48,952 bases of DNA from Rhizobium leguminosarum. GTDB taxonomy: Bacteria; Pseudomonadota; Alphaproteobacteria; Rhizobiales; Rhizobiaceae. Shown here piece after piece: positions 1 to 8,053 of the stretch. Under the pieces are notes generated by a model. The model worked only from the letters and a program-made list of their open reading frames with translations, was not told where the DNA came from and ran no database searches. Location: contig NZ_LWBS01000422.1 in NCBI RefSeq assembly GCF_001652265.1, positions 1 through 48,952 of the forward strand, read 5' to 3'. The position numbers and the translations under genes are program-made. The first letter of the stretch is position 1. Each line of letters begins with the position of its first letter.

Positions 1-64
1 GCGCAATCACCGCCCACTGCTGATCATCAAGCCAGAACTCTCCTGCCATCATCAAAACTCCCAT
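1..64 (-). mobile_element. IS5-family transposase, N-terminal fragment (runs off the window)
   Basis: Reading leftwards from an ATG at 64 (with further in-frame ATGs at 52 and 49) gives an open frame to the window edge whose start, MAGEFWLDDQQWAVIA, resembles the N-terminus of IS5/IS427-group transposases, where an FWL-x-D-xx-W motif opens the protein. Only about 20 codons are visible, so completeness and the inverted repeat cannot be judged. The call rests on motif resemblance alone. Confidence 0.55.
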
Positions 65-834
65 TGTCATCACAATGAATCACAGCGATCCATTTTGATC
101 AATGGCTTGATTGGGTTTGGAGCCTAGGGCGCCGACGATCATCAACACGGCTGTCGGCCTTCGTGGGCCGAAACGTGAATAGCTTGCGAAAGTATTTTTT
201 GGCCAGGCTTTTAAGGGGCACTCGCAGCGGAACAAGTTGACGTTCTCGTCCTTAGAATTCCCGGCCTAACCTCGAGAGGACTGTTGGATGCGGCGGCAAG
301 CGCATGGCGGATAAGCCAGCGATCCAGGCGGCGGTTACACGTAAGGGTGAATGTAGACGAAGCCGAACGCAAGACATGCCGCTGCTACGACTGGGTCCAT
401 CGCGCGCCGCGCGGCGCGGTCAGAAAATGCGATCAGGCCGCCCACCAGGCTTTCCAGATCCTCATACCGCGCGCTGATGCGGGACCCAACTGTGAAAATC
501 CTCCACGACTTGCGCAAACCTATCACCTCTCCTTCCTTTTTATGAACACCATTCTCCGGCAAGGGAGCAAGCCCTTGCTCTCACCCTTGAGCTAGCGACG
601 GGCGGCGAGGCTTGCCTTTTGCGGCTGCTCTACAAAGATGAACGGGTTCGGTCTGTTCCTGATGTCGCTCCCACGCGCGTGATGAAGATCGTCGCGCCGG
701 TTCCCCATACCTGATGCAGAAAGGCGCAATGCGTCAGGCCGGTAGCGCCGTGCTGGAGTTCGGGACGAGGAGGCGGGTCAGGGAAGACGGCGCCTCTTTC
801 GACCGAGATTCTGGAACAGACCGGCTTAAATCGC
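65..834. other. No convincing gene
   Basis: About 770 bases between the transposase fragment and the DUF3618 gene. A TTG-initiated frame at 335-562 on the minus strand encodes 75 residues with no recognisable domain and no ribosome binding site. The other frames look like chance. I see no tRNA, no clear terminator and no GGAAC-N17-GTT promoter here. Confidence 0.5.
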
Positions 835-1845
835 TTACCGGCCATCGGTTCCGCCGAGGTTGTCCTTGCGATTTATGTATGTTTCGGCTTTATCCACCAC
901 GCGTTCCTTGACGGCATCATGGACATCGGAGGCAACTTCCACGGTCCTGTGGTAGACTTCTGACGCTACCTCTTTACTCTGCTCGAGAACGTCCTCCGCC
1001 TGATGGCTGAGGGTGTCTTTCGTGCTATCTGCGGCTTCGCCGACCAAGTAATCTTCGGTGTCAGTGTGCGGCAGCGCCGCGCCGATCGCTGCACCGACAG
1101 CGAAAGCCAGAGCACCGCCGACCAGCGGCTGGTCGCGGAAATGGGTGAGGATTGCCTGGTTGAGCTCGCTCGGTTGCTCCTGAAGACTCGTCGCTGCCGA
1201 AGAGGATCGGCTGGATAGCGAACTGGCAGCGCCAGACGCACGCGTACTGAGGTCGCTCACGGCATTTTTCGCCTGCTCCCATTTCTCCGCCGCCCAGCCG
1301 GTTGCGGCGTCGAACATTGCGCCGGTCTCGTCGATGATCCGATCGATCTGGTTTCCGCTATCATCGGCGAAACCGCGATAAGTCTTACCTGCCTCGTCGA
1401 TGAAATGACCAGCACGGCGCCCTGTTTCGTCGGTCAATGCTTTCAACCTCCTGCCGGATTCATCCGCAAAATGGCTGTAACGCGCTCCGTTTTCGATTTC
1501 CGGAGGTCCAATCCTGCGGACCTGACCACTGGCCGGATAGAGAGGATATTCAGGTTCGTCCCGCCAAGTCGTTGGGTCGCCTGAGGGTGGACTGCCTTTT
1601 GCCATGAGCCAGGCAAGGCTTACGCCCATCAGCGCGACTGGTAGAGGGTTCTCCTTGAGGGCGTGGCCAAGGTTGCTGACGAACTCGCCGCCGCCGCTTC
1701 CCTTTGCGTATGCAATGACCTCATCGATGAGCTGGCCTGGTGACATCCGTTCCTGGATTGCGTCAATCCGATCGCCAATCCGGCGGCGGTCCTGGTCTAT
1801 CTCCCGCTGAAGGTCGGCGGATGTTTTCTCCATTTGGTTTTCCAT
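835..1845 (-). CDS. DUF3618 domain-containing membrane protein
   Basis: 336-residue protein. The N-terminal 60 or so residues (LQREIDQDRRRIGDRIDAIQ, then ERMSPGQLIDE) match the DUF3618 pattern. A short hydrophobic segment near residues 68-82 (PLPVALMGVSLAWLMA) and a second one near the C-terminal third (PLVGGALAFAVGAAIGAALP) suggest inner-membrane attachment. The middle is rich in repeated 'DETGR / DEAGK / DDSGN' units, a low-complexity helical region. The ATG at 1845 overlaps the stop of the holin-like gene upstream (TGATG), so the two are translationally coupled. It is the last gene of a three-gene leftward operon driven by the EcfG-type promoter at 2862-2886. The molecular role of DUF3618 proteins is unknown; a role in envelope stress is inferred from context. 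Confidence 0.85.
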   Translation of the reverse strand: MENQMEKTSADLQREIDQDRRRIGDRIDAIQERMSPGQLIDEVIAYAKGSGGGEFVSNLGHALKENPLPVALMGVSLAWLMAKGSPPSGDPTTWRDEPEYPLYPASGQVRRIGPPEIENGARYSHFADESGRRLKALTDETGRRAGHFIDEAGKTYRGFADDSGNQIDRIIDETGAMFDAATGWAAEKWEQAKNAVSDLSTRASGAASSLSSRSSSAATSLQEQPSELNQAILTHFRDQPLVGGALAFAVGAAIGAALPHTDTEDYLVGEAADSTKDTLSHQAEDVLEQSKEVASEVYHRTVEVASDVHDAVKERVVDKAETYINRKDNLGGTDGR

Positions 1846-2261
1846 CAGATTTTGTCCTTCACAACATCAACGTCGCGGCGAAGCGAGGTCGCAGTTCGAT
1901 CCAGTGTCATGTTGTTGCCGCGAAGTGCGGCGAGCCCCCGGGAGACCATTGCCCACGCGATGCCGGCAATGATGATGCCGACGATCAGCGAGGCGAGCGC
2001 GCTGGCAGTGGTTTCGGTAAATCCCTGTGTCAAGAGGAAGGCGGCGAGACCGCCGACAAGGGCACTCAGCAGGACGCCGACCGCCCCGATTGCCAGGACC
2101 AATCCGAACAGGAGAATCTCCACGCCGCTGAGCGCCTGCGAAAGTTTTTCCGAAGCCTCCGTCTTGGCAAGATCGATTTCCTTGCGGAGCAGGCCCGTGA
2201 CATCACCAACGAGGCCACTGACGAGTTCGGAAAGAGGTATGTTCTCTGAAGATTTAGCCAT
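1845..2261 (-). CDS. Phage holin family protein (holin superfamily 3-6 / DUF1469 type)
   Basis: 138 residues from the ATG at 2261, which has a good ribosome binding site (GGAGGCGAGAACA before ATG); an upstream in-frame codon at 2303 lacks one. An amphipathic N-terminal helix (ELVSGLVGDVTGLLRKEIDL) is followed by two long hydrophobic segments (around residues 40-72 and 78-105), the layout of Phage_holin_3_6 proteins that are common chromosomal genes in rhizobia and are not phage lysis proteins there. It overlaps the stop of the upstream gene by 8 bases and the start of DUF3618 by one, so the three genes form a compact operon. Function is unknown beyond a membrane or envelope role. Confidence 0.8.
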   Translation of the reverse strand: MAKSSENIPLSELVSGLVGDVTGLLRKEIDLAKTEASEKLSQALSGVEILLFGLVLAIGAVGVLLSALVGGLAAFLLTQGFTETTASALASLIVGIIIAGIAWAMVSRGLAALRGNNMTLDRTATSLRRDVDVVKDKI

Positions 2262-2820
2262 TGTTCTCGCCTCCGGTCGTTGCGGTGCCGGGGCGGCGGC
2301 CAATCGATGGTTCGCGCGGCGCGGCAGTTGTTTGCCTTTTCGCGGACGCTGTCAGGAAGCGGCTTGCGGCCAGGCCTGCAAGTGCGGCCATGCCGAGAAA
2401 GGCGAGCGGTTGTTTGCGCCCGAAATCCTCGGTCATGGTGGCGATCTCGCCGATGTCCTTGCCTTCCATCCGCCGAGCGACAGTCTGCACGCTCCGCCCG
2501 ATTTGCCTGGCGTATCGTCCGACTTCTGCCTGACCGGAGCTTTCCATTTCGGCGCCAGCCTTCTCGAGCGCCGTTGCAACACCGCCGACCTGGCGAGCGG
2601 CAAAGTTGGTGCGTTCGGAAATGACTTCCTTGGCTTTCTCGACGGCGGTGTCGGCGCCTTCCCTGATCGTTTCCTTGGCGGCGGAAACATCCGCGCTCAC
2701 CTTCGCTTCCAGATCGGAAATGGACGTGCGCGTTCCCGGCGAAGAACCGGAACCTGGGGATGAGGACGGTGTCTGCGCGGACGCGTCTCTGCCTACCTGG
2801 TCTGTGAAATCGTTTTGCAT
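2254..2820 (-). CDS. Nutrient-deprivation-induced-type helical membrane-anchored protein
   Basis: 188 residues from the ATG at 2820, chosen because GGGAGG lies just upstream; an extension to 2856 has no such site. A Ser/Pro-rich N-terminus leads into a long Ala/Glu-rich amphipathic helix region (KAKEVISERTNFAARQVGGV and on) and a C-terminal hydrophobic segment (PLAFLGMAALAGLAASRF) followed by a basic tail. This resembles the proteins annotated in rhizobia as 'nutrient deprivation-induced' and the DUF883 style of membrane-anchored helical protein. First gene of the operon with the holin-like and DUF3618 genes. The EcfG-type promoter ends 42 bases upstream of the start. Confidence 0.7.
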   Translation of the reverse strand: MQNDFTDQVGRDASAQTPSSSPGSGSSPGTRTSISDLEAKVSADVSAAKETIREGADTAVEKAKEVISERTNFAARQVGGVATALEKAGAEMESSGQAEVGRYARQIGRSVQTVARRMEGKDIGEIATMTEDFGRKQPLAFLGMAALAGLAASRFLTASAKRQTTAAPREPSIGRRPGTATTGGENNG

Positions 2821-2861
2821 GTCTAACCTCCCATTTGGTGCCGGCGATTGCCGCATCTCCG

Positions 2862-2886
2862 AACTATGGGTGGCCCGCTTTGTTCC
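2862..2886 (-). promoter_or_regulatory. EcfG-type (GSR) promoter of the DUF3618 operon
   Basis: On the minus strand GGAAC (2886-2882), a 17-base spacer and GTT (2864-2862), 42 bases before the ATG at 2820. A second GGAAC lies further upstream at 2919-2915 but has no matching -10 element. Confidence 0.75.
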
Positions 2887-3002
2887 CTGTAAGCGCTGTC
2901 AGACGTTCCTCCGTGGCTCAGAACTCGTAATGGCTGCGACTGAAATGAAGAAGAGCGGTCCTCGGACCTCTATTCCGCTGAGGTCTTCGCCATTTCCCGT
3001 TC

Positions 3003-4097
3003 TTAATTTCTGATCGGCGTGACGATGGAGGCCGCGATGTAGCGCTCCTCCCCTTCACCGTCGTTGAAGTAGTAGACGGCCAGTATGGACGCTTGATCGC
3101 GCTTCACGACGCGAGGATAACCGAGATCAGCCGTGCCGCCGTCGCTCCGAATGGTCTTCTCGGCGCTCCATGTTCTACCGTCGTCGGAGCTCACGCGCAT
3201 CCTGATGCCAAATGGCGGATCACGGTAACCATAGACGAGCAGAAGCATACCGTCGATCCGCCCGAGAGCGGGCGGATTGCCATTGCTGCCGGTGTCATCG
3301 ACGATGCAGCCTTTCGGCGTCCAAGTCCTCCCTTGGTCGTCGGAGGTGAAGGCTTCTATCCAACCCTTGTCGCCGCCTGTCCCCATGCGGCGCGTCAGCG
3401 TCAAAATGGTCCCACTCGACAGTGTCGTCGATGCCGGCATGATCGAATACCCGTCGGGTTCTGGACCGACAAAGCCTTGATGGACGAAGGTGCGTCCGCC
3501 GTCCGCCGTGCGTGCGCAAAACACCCTGCCTTCCGCACCATCCTCTTTGGAGGTGCTCAGCATGAAGAGCGCATCGTCCCGGCCAAGAGGAACGATATCG
3601 GTGCGCGCACAGATCGGTATGTCCAGACCAGTGAAAGGATATGGACCTTGCCACGTCAGTGCCCGATCCCGGCTGACATAGAACCAGCTCATAGCATCGC
3701 CGCACACATCGGTTCTGGCGCACAGAATGACCGTCTCAGGGTCGAGGAAATCTATGGGATCATCCAGGGGGCAGAGGTCGTCATTGGCTGACAGACGGGA
3801 ACGAACCTTGAGATCGGCGTTCAAGTGTTCATCGGCCGAAAGTGACAGCCCACCTGGCACATGGCCGGAAAACGGCTCGCTCATCCAGGTCAAGCCGCCG
3901 TCCAGGCTGCGTGTCTGCCAAGGCACGAACGGGTAATCACGGTTTAGTTCGTGAAGCGCCCCTTGCGCGCCGAGTTTGCCGCGCGCGAAAACGGCGACCA
4001 CTTCGTCACCCCATGACCACAGACCATAGTTCGCGGGCCAACCTGCGAACTCGCCCCGTTTGCGGTAGACCTCGAGGTTGCGGGAGTGCGTGTTCAT
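3003..4097 (-). CDS. Exo-sialidase-like BNR/Asp-box beta-propeller protein
   Basis: 364 residues with at least five Asp-box motifs of the S-x-D-x-G-x-T-[WF] type (SLDGGLTW, SRDRALTW, TADGGRTF, SDDQGRTW, SSDDGRTW), spaced as in sialidase-fold beta-propellers. Members hydrolyse or bind glycans, but Asp boxes mark the fold, not the substrate. I see no signal peptide (N-terminus MNTHSRNLEVYRKRGEFAGW), so it is probably cytoplasmic and a true sialidase role is doubtful. The ATG at 4097 is preceded by a GGAGC-type ribosome binding site and starts 15 bases after the stop of the 100-residue gene at 4113-4415, suggesting a two-gene operon. I found no EcfG-type promoter directly upstream of that pair. 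Confidence 0.75.
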   Translation of the reverse strand: MNTHSRNLEVYRKRGEFAGWPANYGLWSWGDEVVAVFARGKLGAQGALHELNRDYPFVPWQTRSLDGGLTWMSEPFSGHVPGGLSLSADEHLNADLKVRSRLSANDDLCPLDDPIDFLDPETVILCARTDVCGDAMSWFYVSRDRALTWQGPYPFTGLDIPICARTDIVPLGRDDALFMLSTSKEDGAEGRVFCARTADGGRTFVHQGFVGPEPDGYSIMPASTTLSSGTILTLTRRMGTGGDKGWIEAFTSDDQGRTWTPKGCIVDDTGSNGNPPALGRIDGMLLLVYGYRDPPFGIRMRVSSDDGRTWSAEKTIRSDGGTADLGYPRVVKRDQASILAVYYFNDGEGEERYIAASIVTPIRN

Positions 4098-4112
4098 GGG
4101 GGCTCCAGGCTG

Positions 4113-4415
4113 TCAGAGCATCTCGACTGGAAGCGCCCGCACCAGCAATTCATCCTGTCTGAGCAGCGGTTCGAGGTTGCGACGATATTGGTGCCACCAG
4201 GCCTTATCAAGAGTGTCCACCTTGACTTCAATTACGATGACGTCATCCTCTTCCGCGCCCTCGCCGTTGGACCAAAGCCCTTTTGCCGGCGGGTTGAGAT
4301 ATGTCGTCGCCCCGCCATGCCGTTCCGTCATCTCGCGCTGAACTGTCGCGATGACGTCTTCTACGTCGATCGCCGCTTGCGGCGCTGCCGGAATAAATAC
4401 CTGTATCAAATGCAT
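4113..4415 (-). CDS. Hypothetical protein, 100 residues
   Basis: The frame is open from 4673, but the ATG at 4415 is the credible start: GAGGAG lies eight bases upstream and the protein-like sequence begins there (MHLIQVFIPAAPQAAIDVED). The product is a small soluble alpha/beta protein with a TERHGGATTY stretch and an acidic loop (GEGAEEDDVIVIEV). I do not recognise the family; the ferredoxin-like size and strand pattern would suit a small dimeric barrel domain, which is only a guess. It sits directly upstream of the Asp-box protein and is probably co-transcribed with it. Confidence 0.6.
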   Translation of the reverse strand: MHLIQVFIPAAPQAAIDVEDVIATVQREMTERHGGATTYLNPPAKGLWSNGEGAEEDDVIVIEVKVDTLDKAWWHQYRRNLEPLLRQDELLVRALPVEML

Positions 4416-4669
4416 GTCGAGTTCTCCTCGTCGCCAGGCATCGAAGATTTGACGGCGTTCCGTTGGTTTGGCGGTCCGCTTGCGGAACCGTGATGCTCTT
4501 ACGGCCGCAAGCAGGAGGGCGACATGATTGCCAGCGCTGAAAGGCCCTTTCTGCCACGCTGCGAACGGTGGTCGTTGATCCTCAGGATTGCGCAGGCGTT
4601 TCGCTTGACGATGTTCTCCGGCAGATCCTCGCGGAACATGACGACCGCGCCAACACGTTTCGCCACCTA

Positions 4670-4948
4670 TCAAAAAGATGACGAGGGAACCACGCCCATA
4701 GTTGGCACAGATGGCTCCTGCTTCGGCCTCTTTACGTCTTGCTTATCGCAGGCACTCAATGCTTCGCGCACTTCATTCTCGTCCCAACCCGCCTCGATGG
4801 CTGAAGCCACGAGCGTCTCGATTTTCTCGGTTTCCGAGGCCTGCGAAGTCTCGTCCAGGTGGCGCCTGGCAGTTTCAAGACATTGACGGAGGTTCGGAGC
4901 GCGGTTGGCGTCTTCACGGTGGTAGCTCGGCGATGCGACATAGGTCAT
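4670..4948 (-). CDS. Small stress-induced hypothetical protein, 92 residues
   Basis: ATG at 4948 with AGGAG nine bases upstream. The protein is hydrophilic and helical with a central UBA-like stretch (TLVASAIEAGWDENEVREAL) in which conserved-looking Gly-Trp and Glu-Val-Arg positions suggest a three-helix bundle; this resemblance is weak. The EcfG-type promoter at 4975-4999 lies 27 bases upstream, so the gene is probably part of the general stress regulon. A degenerate second copy with frameshifts lies at 48228-48480 at the far end of the window. Confidence 0.65.
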   Translation of the reverse strand: MTYVASPSYHREDANRAPNLRQCLETARRHLDETSQASETEKIETLVASAIEAGWDENEVREALSACDKQDVKRPKQEPSVPTMGVVPSSSF

Positions 4949-4974
4949 TTGGAAGCTCCTTGCTGATCAAGAGG

Positions 4975-4999
4975 AACACCTGAGCAGAATGGCGGTTCC
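4975..4999 (-). promoter_or_regulatory. EcfG-type promoter of the 92-residue gene
   Basis: Minus-strand GGAAC (4999-4995), 17-base spacer, GTT (4977-4975), 27 bases before the ATG at 4948. Confidence 0.75.
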
Positions 5000-5377
5000 A
5001 CCGCCTGACTGATTGAACCGAGCCTACGCTCCTCGCGAAAACCGCAAGTGTTCAAGCTTGCCTGCATAAGGAATCAAACGAGCGCAAAGGCCTGGTCTCG
5101 GCGGCGGAACAAGCAGTCTCGCCTTCAATCTCGAATCGCATGATCCACCATCCCGTTCGGCGCGTGCGAACATTCCTTTCCCGACATTCGATTGAATTTG
5201 CCAGCGGAGGACTCGTTGACATTTCACCAATCTGAGCCTGCTCTGTTGGCAGGTGCCTGGACGCGTGGCTGGCGGAAAAGGCCGAGACGGGTCTTAATGA
5301 CCTGGGGCCTGAAAAAACATCTGGCTTCCCCGGTACGTCCACGGGAAGGTCGACGATAAGACTTTTGTTATCGATGC
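5000..5377. other. No convincing gene
   Basis: About 380 bases between two leftward small genes. Minus-strand frames at 5024-5230 and 5052-5342 overlap each other and show neither a domain nor a ribosome binding site. Nothing else was recognised. Confidence 0.45.
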
Positions 5378-5611
5378 TTATTCAGCGGCCTGCTGCGGGT
5401 GAAGAATGAGGGCCTTCGGCATGGCGATCCGGACCAGAAACTCGTAGTCATCAACCATACGATGGACCTCCGATCCGGTGCTGGCGACAGTCCAATAGTC
5501 GCGGGCGGCCCCGAAAACGGTCGAAATTTGCACAACTTCCCAGGCGCTTCCCACTTCCCGGCGCCTGGCCCAGTAGAAACACTCTGATTCAAGACTGGAC
5601 AACTCAAGCAT
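5378..5611 (-). CDS. Hypothetical protein, 77 residues
   Basis: Start placed at the ATG at 5611, which has GGGAG eight bases upstream; the frame is open to 5743 but that part lacks protein character. Product MLELSSLESECFYWARRREV and on, with a Trp/Tyr-rich middle and a C-terminal Gln/Ala tail. It is probably soluble. No family recognised; no EcfG-type promoter seen upstream. Confidence 0.45.
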   Translation of the reverse strand: MLELSSLESECFYWARRREVGSAWEVVQISTVFGAARDYWTVASTGSEVHRMVDDYEFLVRIAMPKALILHPQQAAE

Positions 5612-6014
5612 CCGCGAACTCCCAAATCGCCTAACTCGCATCCACGCTAAAACGTTCGTTGGAGCGGGGTTCAACTTAAGACAGCCAATCCGACCGATGG
5701 TGACCCTACATGATCGTCCAGCGGCTGTCATCGCGCGTTGCAAGAATCCCCAAGCGATTGCGAAGCCGTCCTCGTCGACCTATTGCAAGGCTCAGCCCCA
5801 AACGAGTTTGCGGAAAGCGCTGGTACCGATTGCCGCTAAGGCCGACTGAAGAGCGGAATTCCGCTCTTCATGATGGCCAGAGTCAGCGAGCAATTTGTCG
5901 ACGGCGACGCTCAACGGCTTTTTGTCTTGAATGCTTAGTAGAAGGGCATGATGAATCGGCACCGATCTTGACTGCGCCGGTCGCCAGGATTTAGCTCCAC
6001 CCGGTTGACCTAGC
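5612..6014. other. No convincing gene; contains a perfect 22-bp palindrome
   Basis: About 400 bases. Open frames here (for example 5792-6052 minus) are not protein-like over their length. The only marked structure is the palindrome at 5848-5869. Confidence 0.45.
5848..5869. repeat. Perfect 22-bp palindrome
   Basis: Two 11-base arms (GAAGAGCGGAA and its reverse complement) meet with no loop around an EcoRI-like centre. The zero-length loop suits a dimeric protein binding site better than a terminator. No gene starts immediately beside it. Confidence 0.6.
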
Positions 6015-6242
6015 TTACGCATGCATCTGCCCGCAGACCGCAAGGCTCTCACGCATTGCCTTCACTCGCATTTCGGCATCTTCAAATGAATAGGCCCAGA
6101 TCTTGGCAGACCAAGTCGATAGGTCCATCTCGTATTCAAGTGGGAAGAGATACATTACCTGCCCGTGGTCGTCCGTTCGGACGAATCGAGCGTCAGGCCG
6201 TTCGCGCATGTCGCGGAATTTATCGAAACTGACTACGCTCAT
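6015..6242 (-). CDS. Hypothetical protein, 75 residues
   Basis: The ATG at 6242 (MSVVSFDKFRDMRERPDARF) is preferred over an upstream GTG at 6260 because a GGATGAG sequence lies in front of it. The product is soluble with mixed strands and helices (VRTDDHGQVMYLFPLEYEMD). The family is not recognised. It lies about 115 bases downstream of the YciE-like gene on the same strand, but the hairpin at 6319-6338 separates them. Confidence 0.5.
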   Translation of the reverse strand: MSVVSFDKFRDMRERPDARFVRTDDHGQVMYLFPLEYEMDLSTWSAKIWAYSFEDAEMRVKAMRESLAVCGQMHA

Positions 6243-6318
6243 ATCGAACTCATCCGACACCGGGGCATGATGGCTTGCCGTCTATCGCCGAGGCCGGGTG
6301 CAAAAGCCGAACGATGAA

Positions 6319-6338
6319 CGGCCGCCATGAGGCGGCCG
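6319..6338 (-). terminator. Hairpin downstream of the YciE-like gene
   Basis: A perfect 8-bp GC-rich stem (CGGCCGCC / GGCGGCCG) with a 4-base loop starts 18 bases after the stop at 6357. In the minus direction it is followed by a weakly T-containing stretch but no long T run, so it is a probable rather than a textbook intrinsic terminator. Confidence 0.55.
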
Positions 6339-6356
6339 TGAAGGCGCGTTGCCGTA

Positions 6357-6857
6357 TCAGGCCGCTCGCTTTCCCTTGGCATTTGCTGAGGCCTCGGCAA
6401 TCTGCGTGAGTTTCTTGTCGGTCGCCTCTTCTTCCGCAAGCGTTGCCTGCAGCAGCGGGACGGCGTCCTTGAGGCCGAGTTGCTTTGCCCATGCGATCAA
6501 CGTGCCATAGCGAGCGATCTCATAATGCTCGACGGCCTGCGCAGAAGAGATCAGACCGGCATCGAGGGCAATCGTCCCCTTGAACTCCTCCATGATCTCA
6601 TCAGCTTCGGCGATGATGCCTTGAATGGCTTCGCAGGTCTTGCCGCGTGCCGGCTTGCCGATGATTTCAAACACCTGCTCCAGACGTTCGACCTGGGCTT
6701 GGGTCTCGTCCCGATGCTGCAGGAAACCGGCCTTGCCTTCCTCCGACTGGGCGGCGCGGGCCATCATCGGCAGGGCCTTCAGGATCTGTTTTTCGGCGTA
6801 GTAAATGTCCTTGAGCGTGTCGAGGAACAGATCGTTCAGCGTCTTCTCGGTTGCCAT
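6357..6857 (-). CDS. YciE/YciF-type ferritin-like DUF892 protein
   Basis: 166 residues, the usual length of DUF892 proteins. The sequence forms a four-helix bundle with the family's helix motifs: DIYYAEKQILKALP at residues 17-30, FLQHRDETQAQVERLEQVF near 45-63, and AVEHYEIARYGTLIAWA near 108-124; the Glu and His residues on these helices are the likely di-metal ligands. YciE/YciF proteins are stress-induced in enterobacteria and the fold is ferritin/rubrerythrin-like. AGGAGG precedes the ATG. An EcfG-type promoter lies about 145 bases upstream at 7002-7026, with the EcfG sigma gene divergent on the other side. Confidence 0.9.
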   Translation of the reverse strand: MATEKTLNDLFLDTLKDIYYAEKQILKALPMMARAAQSEEGKAGFLQHRDETQAQVERLEQVFEIIGKPARGKTCEAIQGIIAEADEIMEEFKGTIALDAGLISSAQAVEHYEIARYGTLIAWAKQLGLKDAVPLLQATLAEEEATDKKLTQIAEASANAKGKRAA

Positions 6858-7001
6858 TGAGTCCTCCTATGGCGTGTTGATAAATGAGCTCTCGCTGGGT
6901 CGAACGTTTCAGCGCGGAGATGACGCCCCGATATCGGAGGCGCCATCTCGGTCCGGCCAAGGAGGAGACCGACTTAGTGGGTTGCCGTCGGCGATAGTTC
7001 A

Positions 7002-7026
7002 AACATTTGTCGCCGTTTGTTGTTCC
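7002..7026 (-). promoter_or_regulatory. EcfG-type promoter of the YciE-like gene
   Basis: Minus-strand GGAAC (7026-7022), 17-base spacer, GTT (7004-7002). The predicted leader before the ATG at 6857 is rather long, about 140 bases. Confidence 0.65.
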
Positions 7027-7067
7027 TCACTTCCCGGTTTTTTCACGAGGTTTGGCCCGGTACAAAC

Positions 7068-7093
7068 GGAACTCTTCGAATAACGTGAATGTT
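7068..7093 (+). promoter_or_regulatory. Possible EcfG-type promoter toward the sigma factor gene
   Basis: GGAAC (7068-7072) and GTT (7091-7093) with an 18-base gap, one base longer than the other sites in this window, and about 235 bases before the sigma factor start. If real, it would allow autoregulation. The evidence is weak. Confidence 0.3.
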
Positions 7094-7327
7094 ATCAATG
7101 TAGTGCGGCATCGCGCAAGAACGATTTGTGTCGGAGCGTCGTTTCGAGTCCGGATCGTGTCGCCTTCCAGCGATGCCTTTGGACGAACCGCCACCGGTTC
7201 CCGGCATCTTCCGCGCTCTGTCGCTTTGGAAGAGGTCTGCCGATGAGCGAAACGAGATGTTTGTCCGATATCGCACAGCAACGATCCGGAAGTTCGGGAC
7301 TTTCCTTCTCATCCCAGGAGAGAAAAA

Positions 7328-7855
7328 ATGACGTCTCTATCTTCACCACGTCCTGCGTCACATTGCGAAGAAACATCCCCGATCGAGTTGGAGATTGTCG
7401 AATTGACACCGGCGTTGCGCGCCTTTGCCCGAAGATTTCTGCGCAGTGAGGACGACATCGATGATCTCGTGCAGGAAACGCTGCTGAAGGCATTGAACTC
7501 AATTCATCTCTACCATCCCGGCACCTCTCTCAAATCCTGGCTCTTCACCATCCTTCGAAATACGTTCTGCAGCAACTATCGTCGCCAGCAGCGCGAGCCG
7601 GTCGGAATGGATGTGACGATGGAGCAAGTCGCAATCGCGCCAAGCCAGGAGTGGGCGCTTCGCGAGCGCGAACTGCGACAGGCATTGACGCGCCTCTCCG
7701 ACGAAAGACGCCGTGCCCTGACGCTGGTGGCCGCCGGAACAAGCTATGAAGAGGCCGCCAGGATCTGCGGCTGCCGGGTTGGCACCTTGAAAAGCCGCGT
7801 CAGCCGCGCCCGCGAAACCCTGCAATCGCTGCTTGGGAACCAACTCATCGACTGA
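7328..7855 (+). CDS. ecfG: EcfG-type (ECF15-like) RNA polymerase sigma factor
   Basis: 175 residues. Sigma-2 region: LTPALRAFARRFLRSEDD, DDLVQETLLKAL, then SWLFTILRNTFCSNYRR (region 2.4 -10 recognition). A variable linker leads to the sigma-4 region with the helix-turn-helix TSYEEAARICGCRVGTLKSR. The ALRAFAR, PGTSLKSWLFTILRN and ICGCRVGTLKSRV blocks are those of EcfG proteins, which direct the general stress response under control of the anti-sigma NepR and the response regulator PhyR. AGGAG sits just before the ATG. No nepR or phyR is adjacent, so this is probably a secondary EcfG paralogue. The many GGAAC-N17-GTT promoters in the window fit the known specificity of this class. Confidence 0.85.
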   Translation: MTSLSSPRPASHCEETSPIELEIVELTPALRAFARRFLRSEDDIDDLVQETLLKALNSIHLYHPGTSLKSWLFTILRNTFCSNYRRQQREPVGMDVTMEQVAIAPSQEWALRERELRQALTRLSDERRRALTLVAAGTSYEEAARICGCRVGTLKSRVSRARETLQSLLGNQLID

Positions 7856-7988
7856 TCGCGCTCCTGTTCCGCCGGCCGCCAATCAGCAATCATCACAAAG
7901 CCGTCCGTTTATGCGGCTGAGCATCTGCAGCTACATGGCGTATCCGTCGAGGCTCCCGCACCGCACGTTCGGGACGCCGCCCTTCGCC

Positions 7989-8013
7989 GGAACATACCTT
8001 TTCTTTTGAGGTT
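7989..8013 (+). promoter_or_regulatory. EcfG-type promoter of the SDR gene
   Basis: GGAAC (7989-7993), 17-base spacer, GTT (8011-8013), ending 41 bases before the ATG at 8054. Confidence 0.75.
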
Positions 8014-8053
8014 CGGTGGCTTCAGCTTTTTCCGAACTCTAGGGAGACAAAAC

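Noticed and set aside
225..260. GGAAC near 231 as a possible EcfG promoter
   Set aside because: No GTT at 16-18 bases and no downstream gene in the right direction.
335..562. 75-codon minus-strand frame near the left edge
   Set aside because: Only a TTG start, no ribosome binding site, no recognisable family; cannot be supported.
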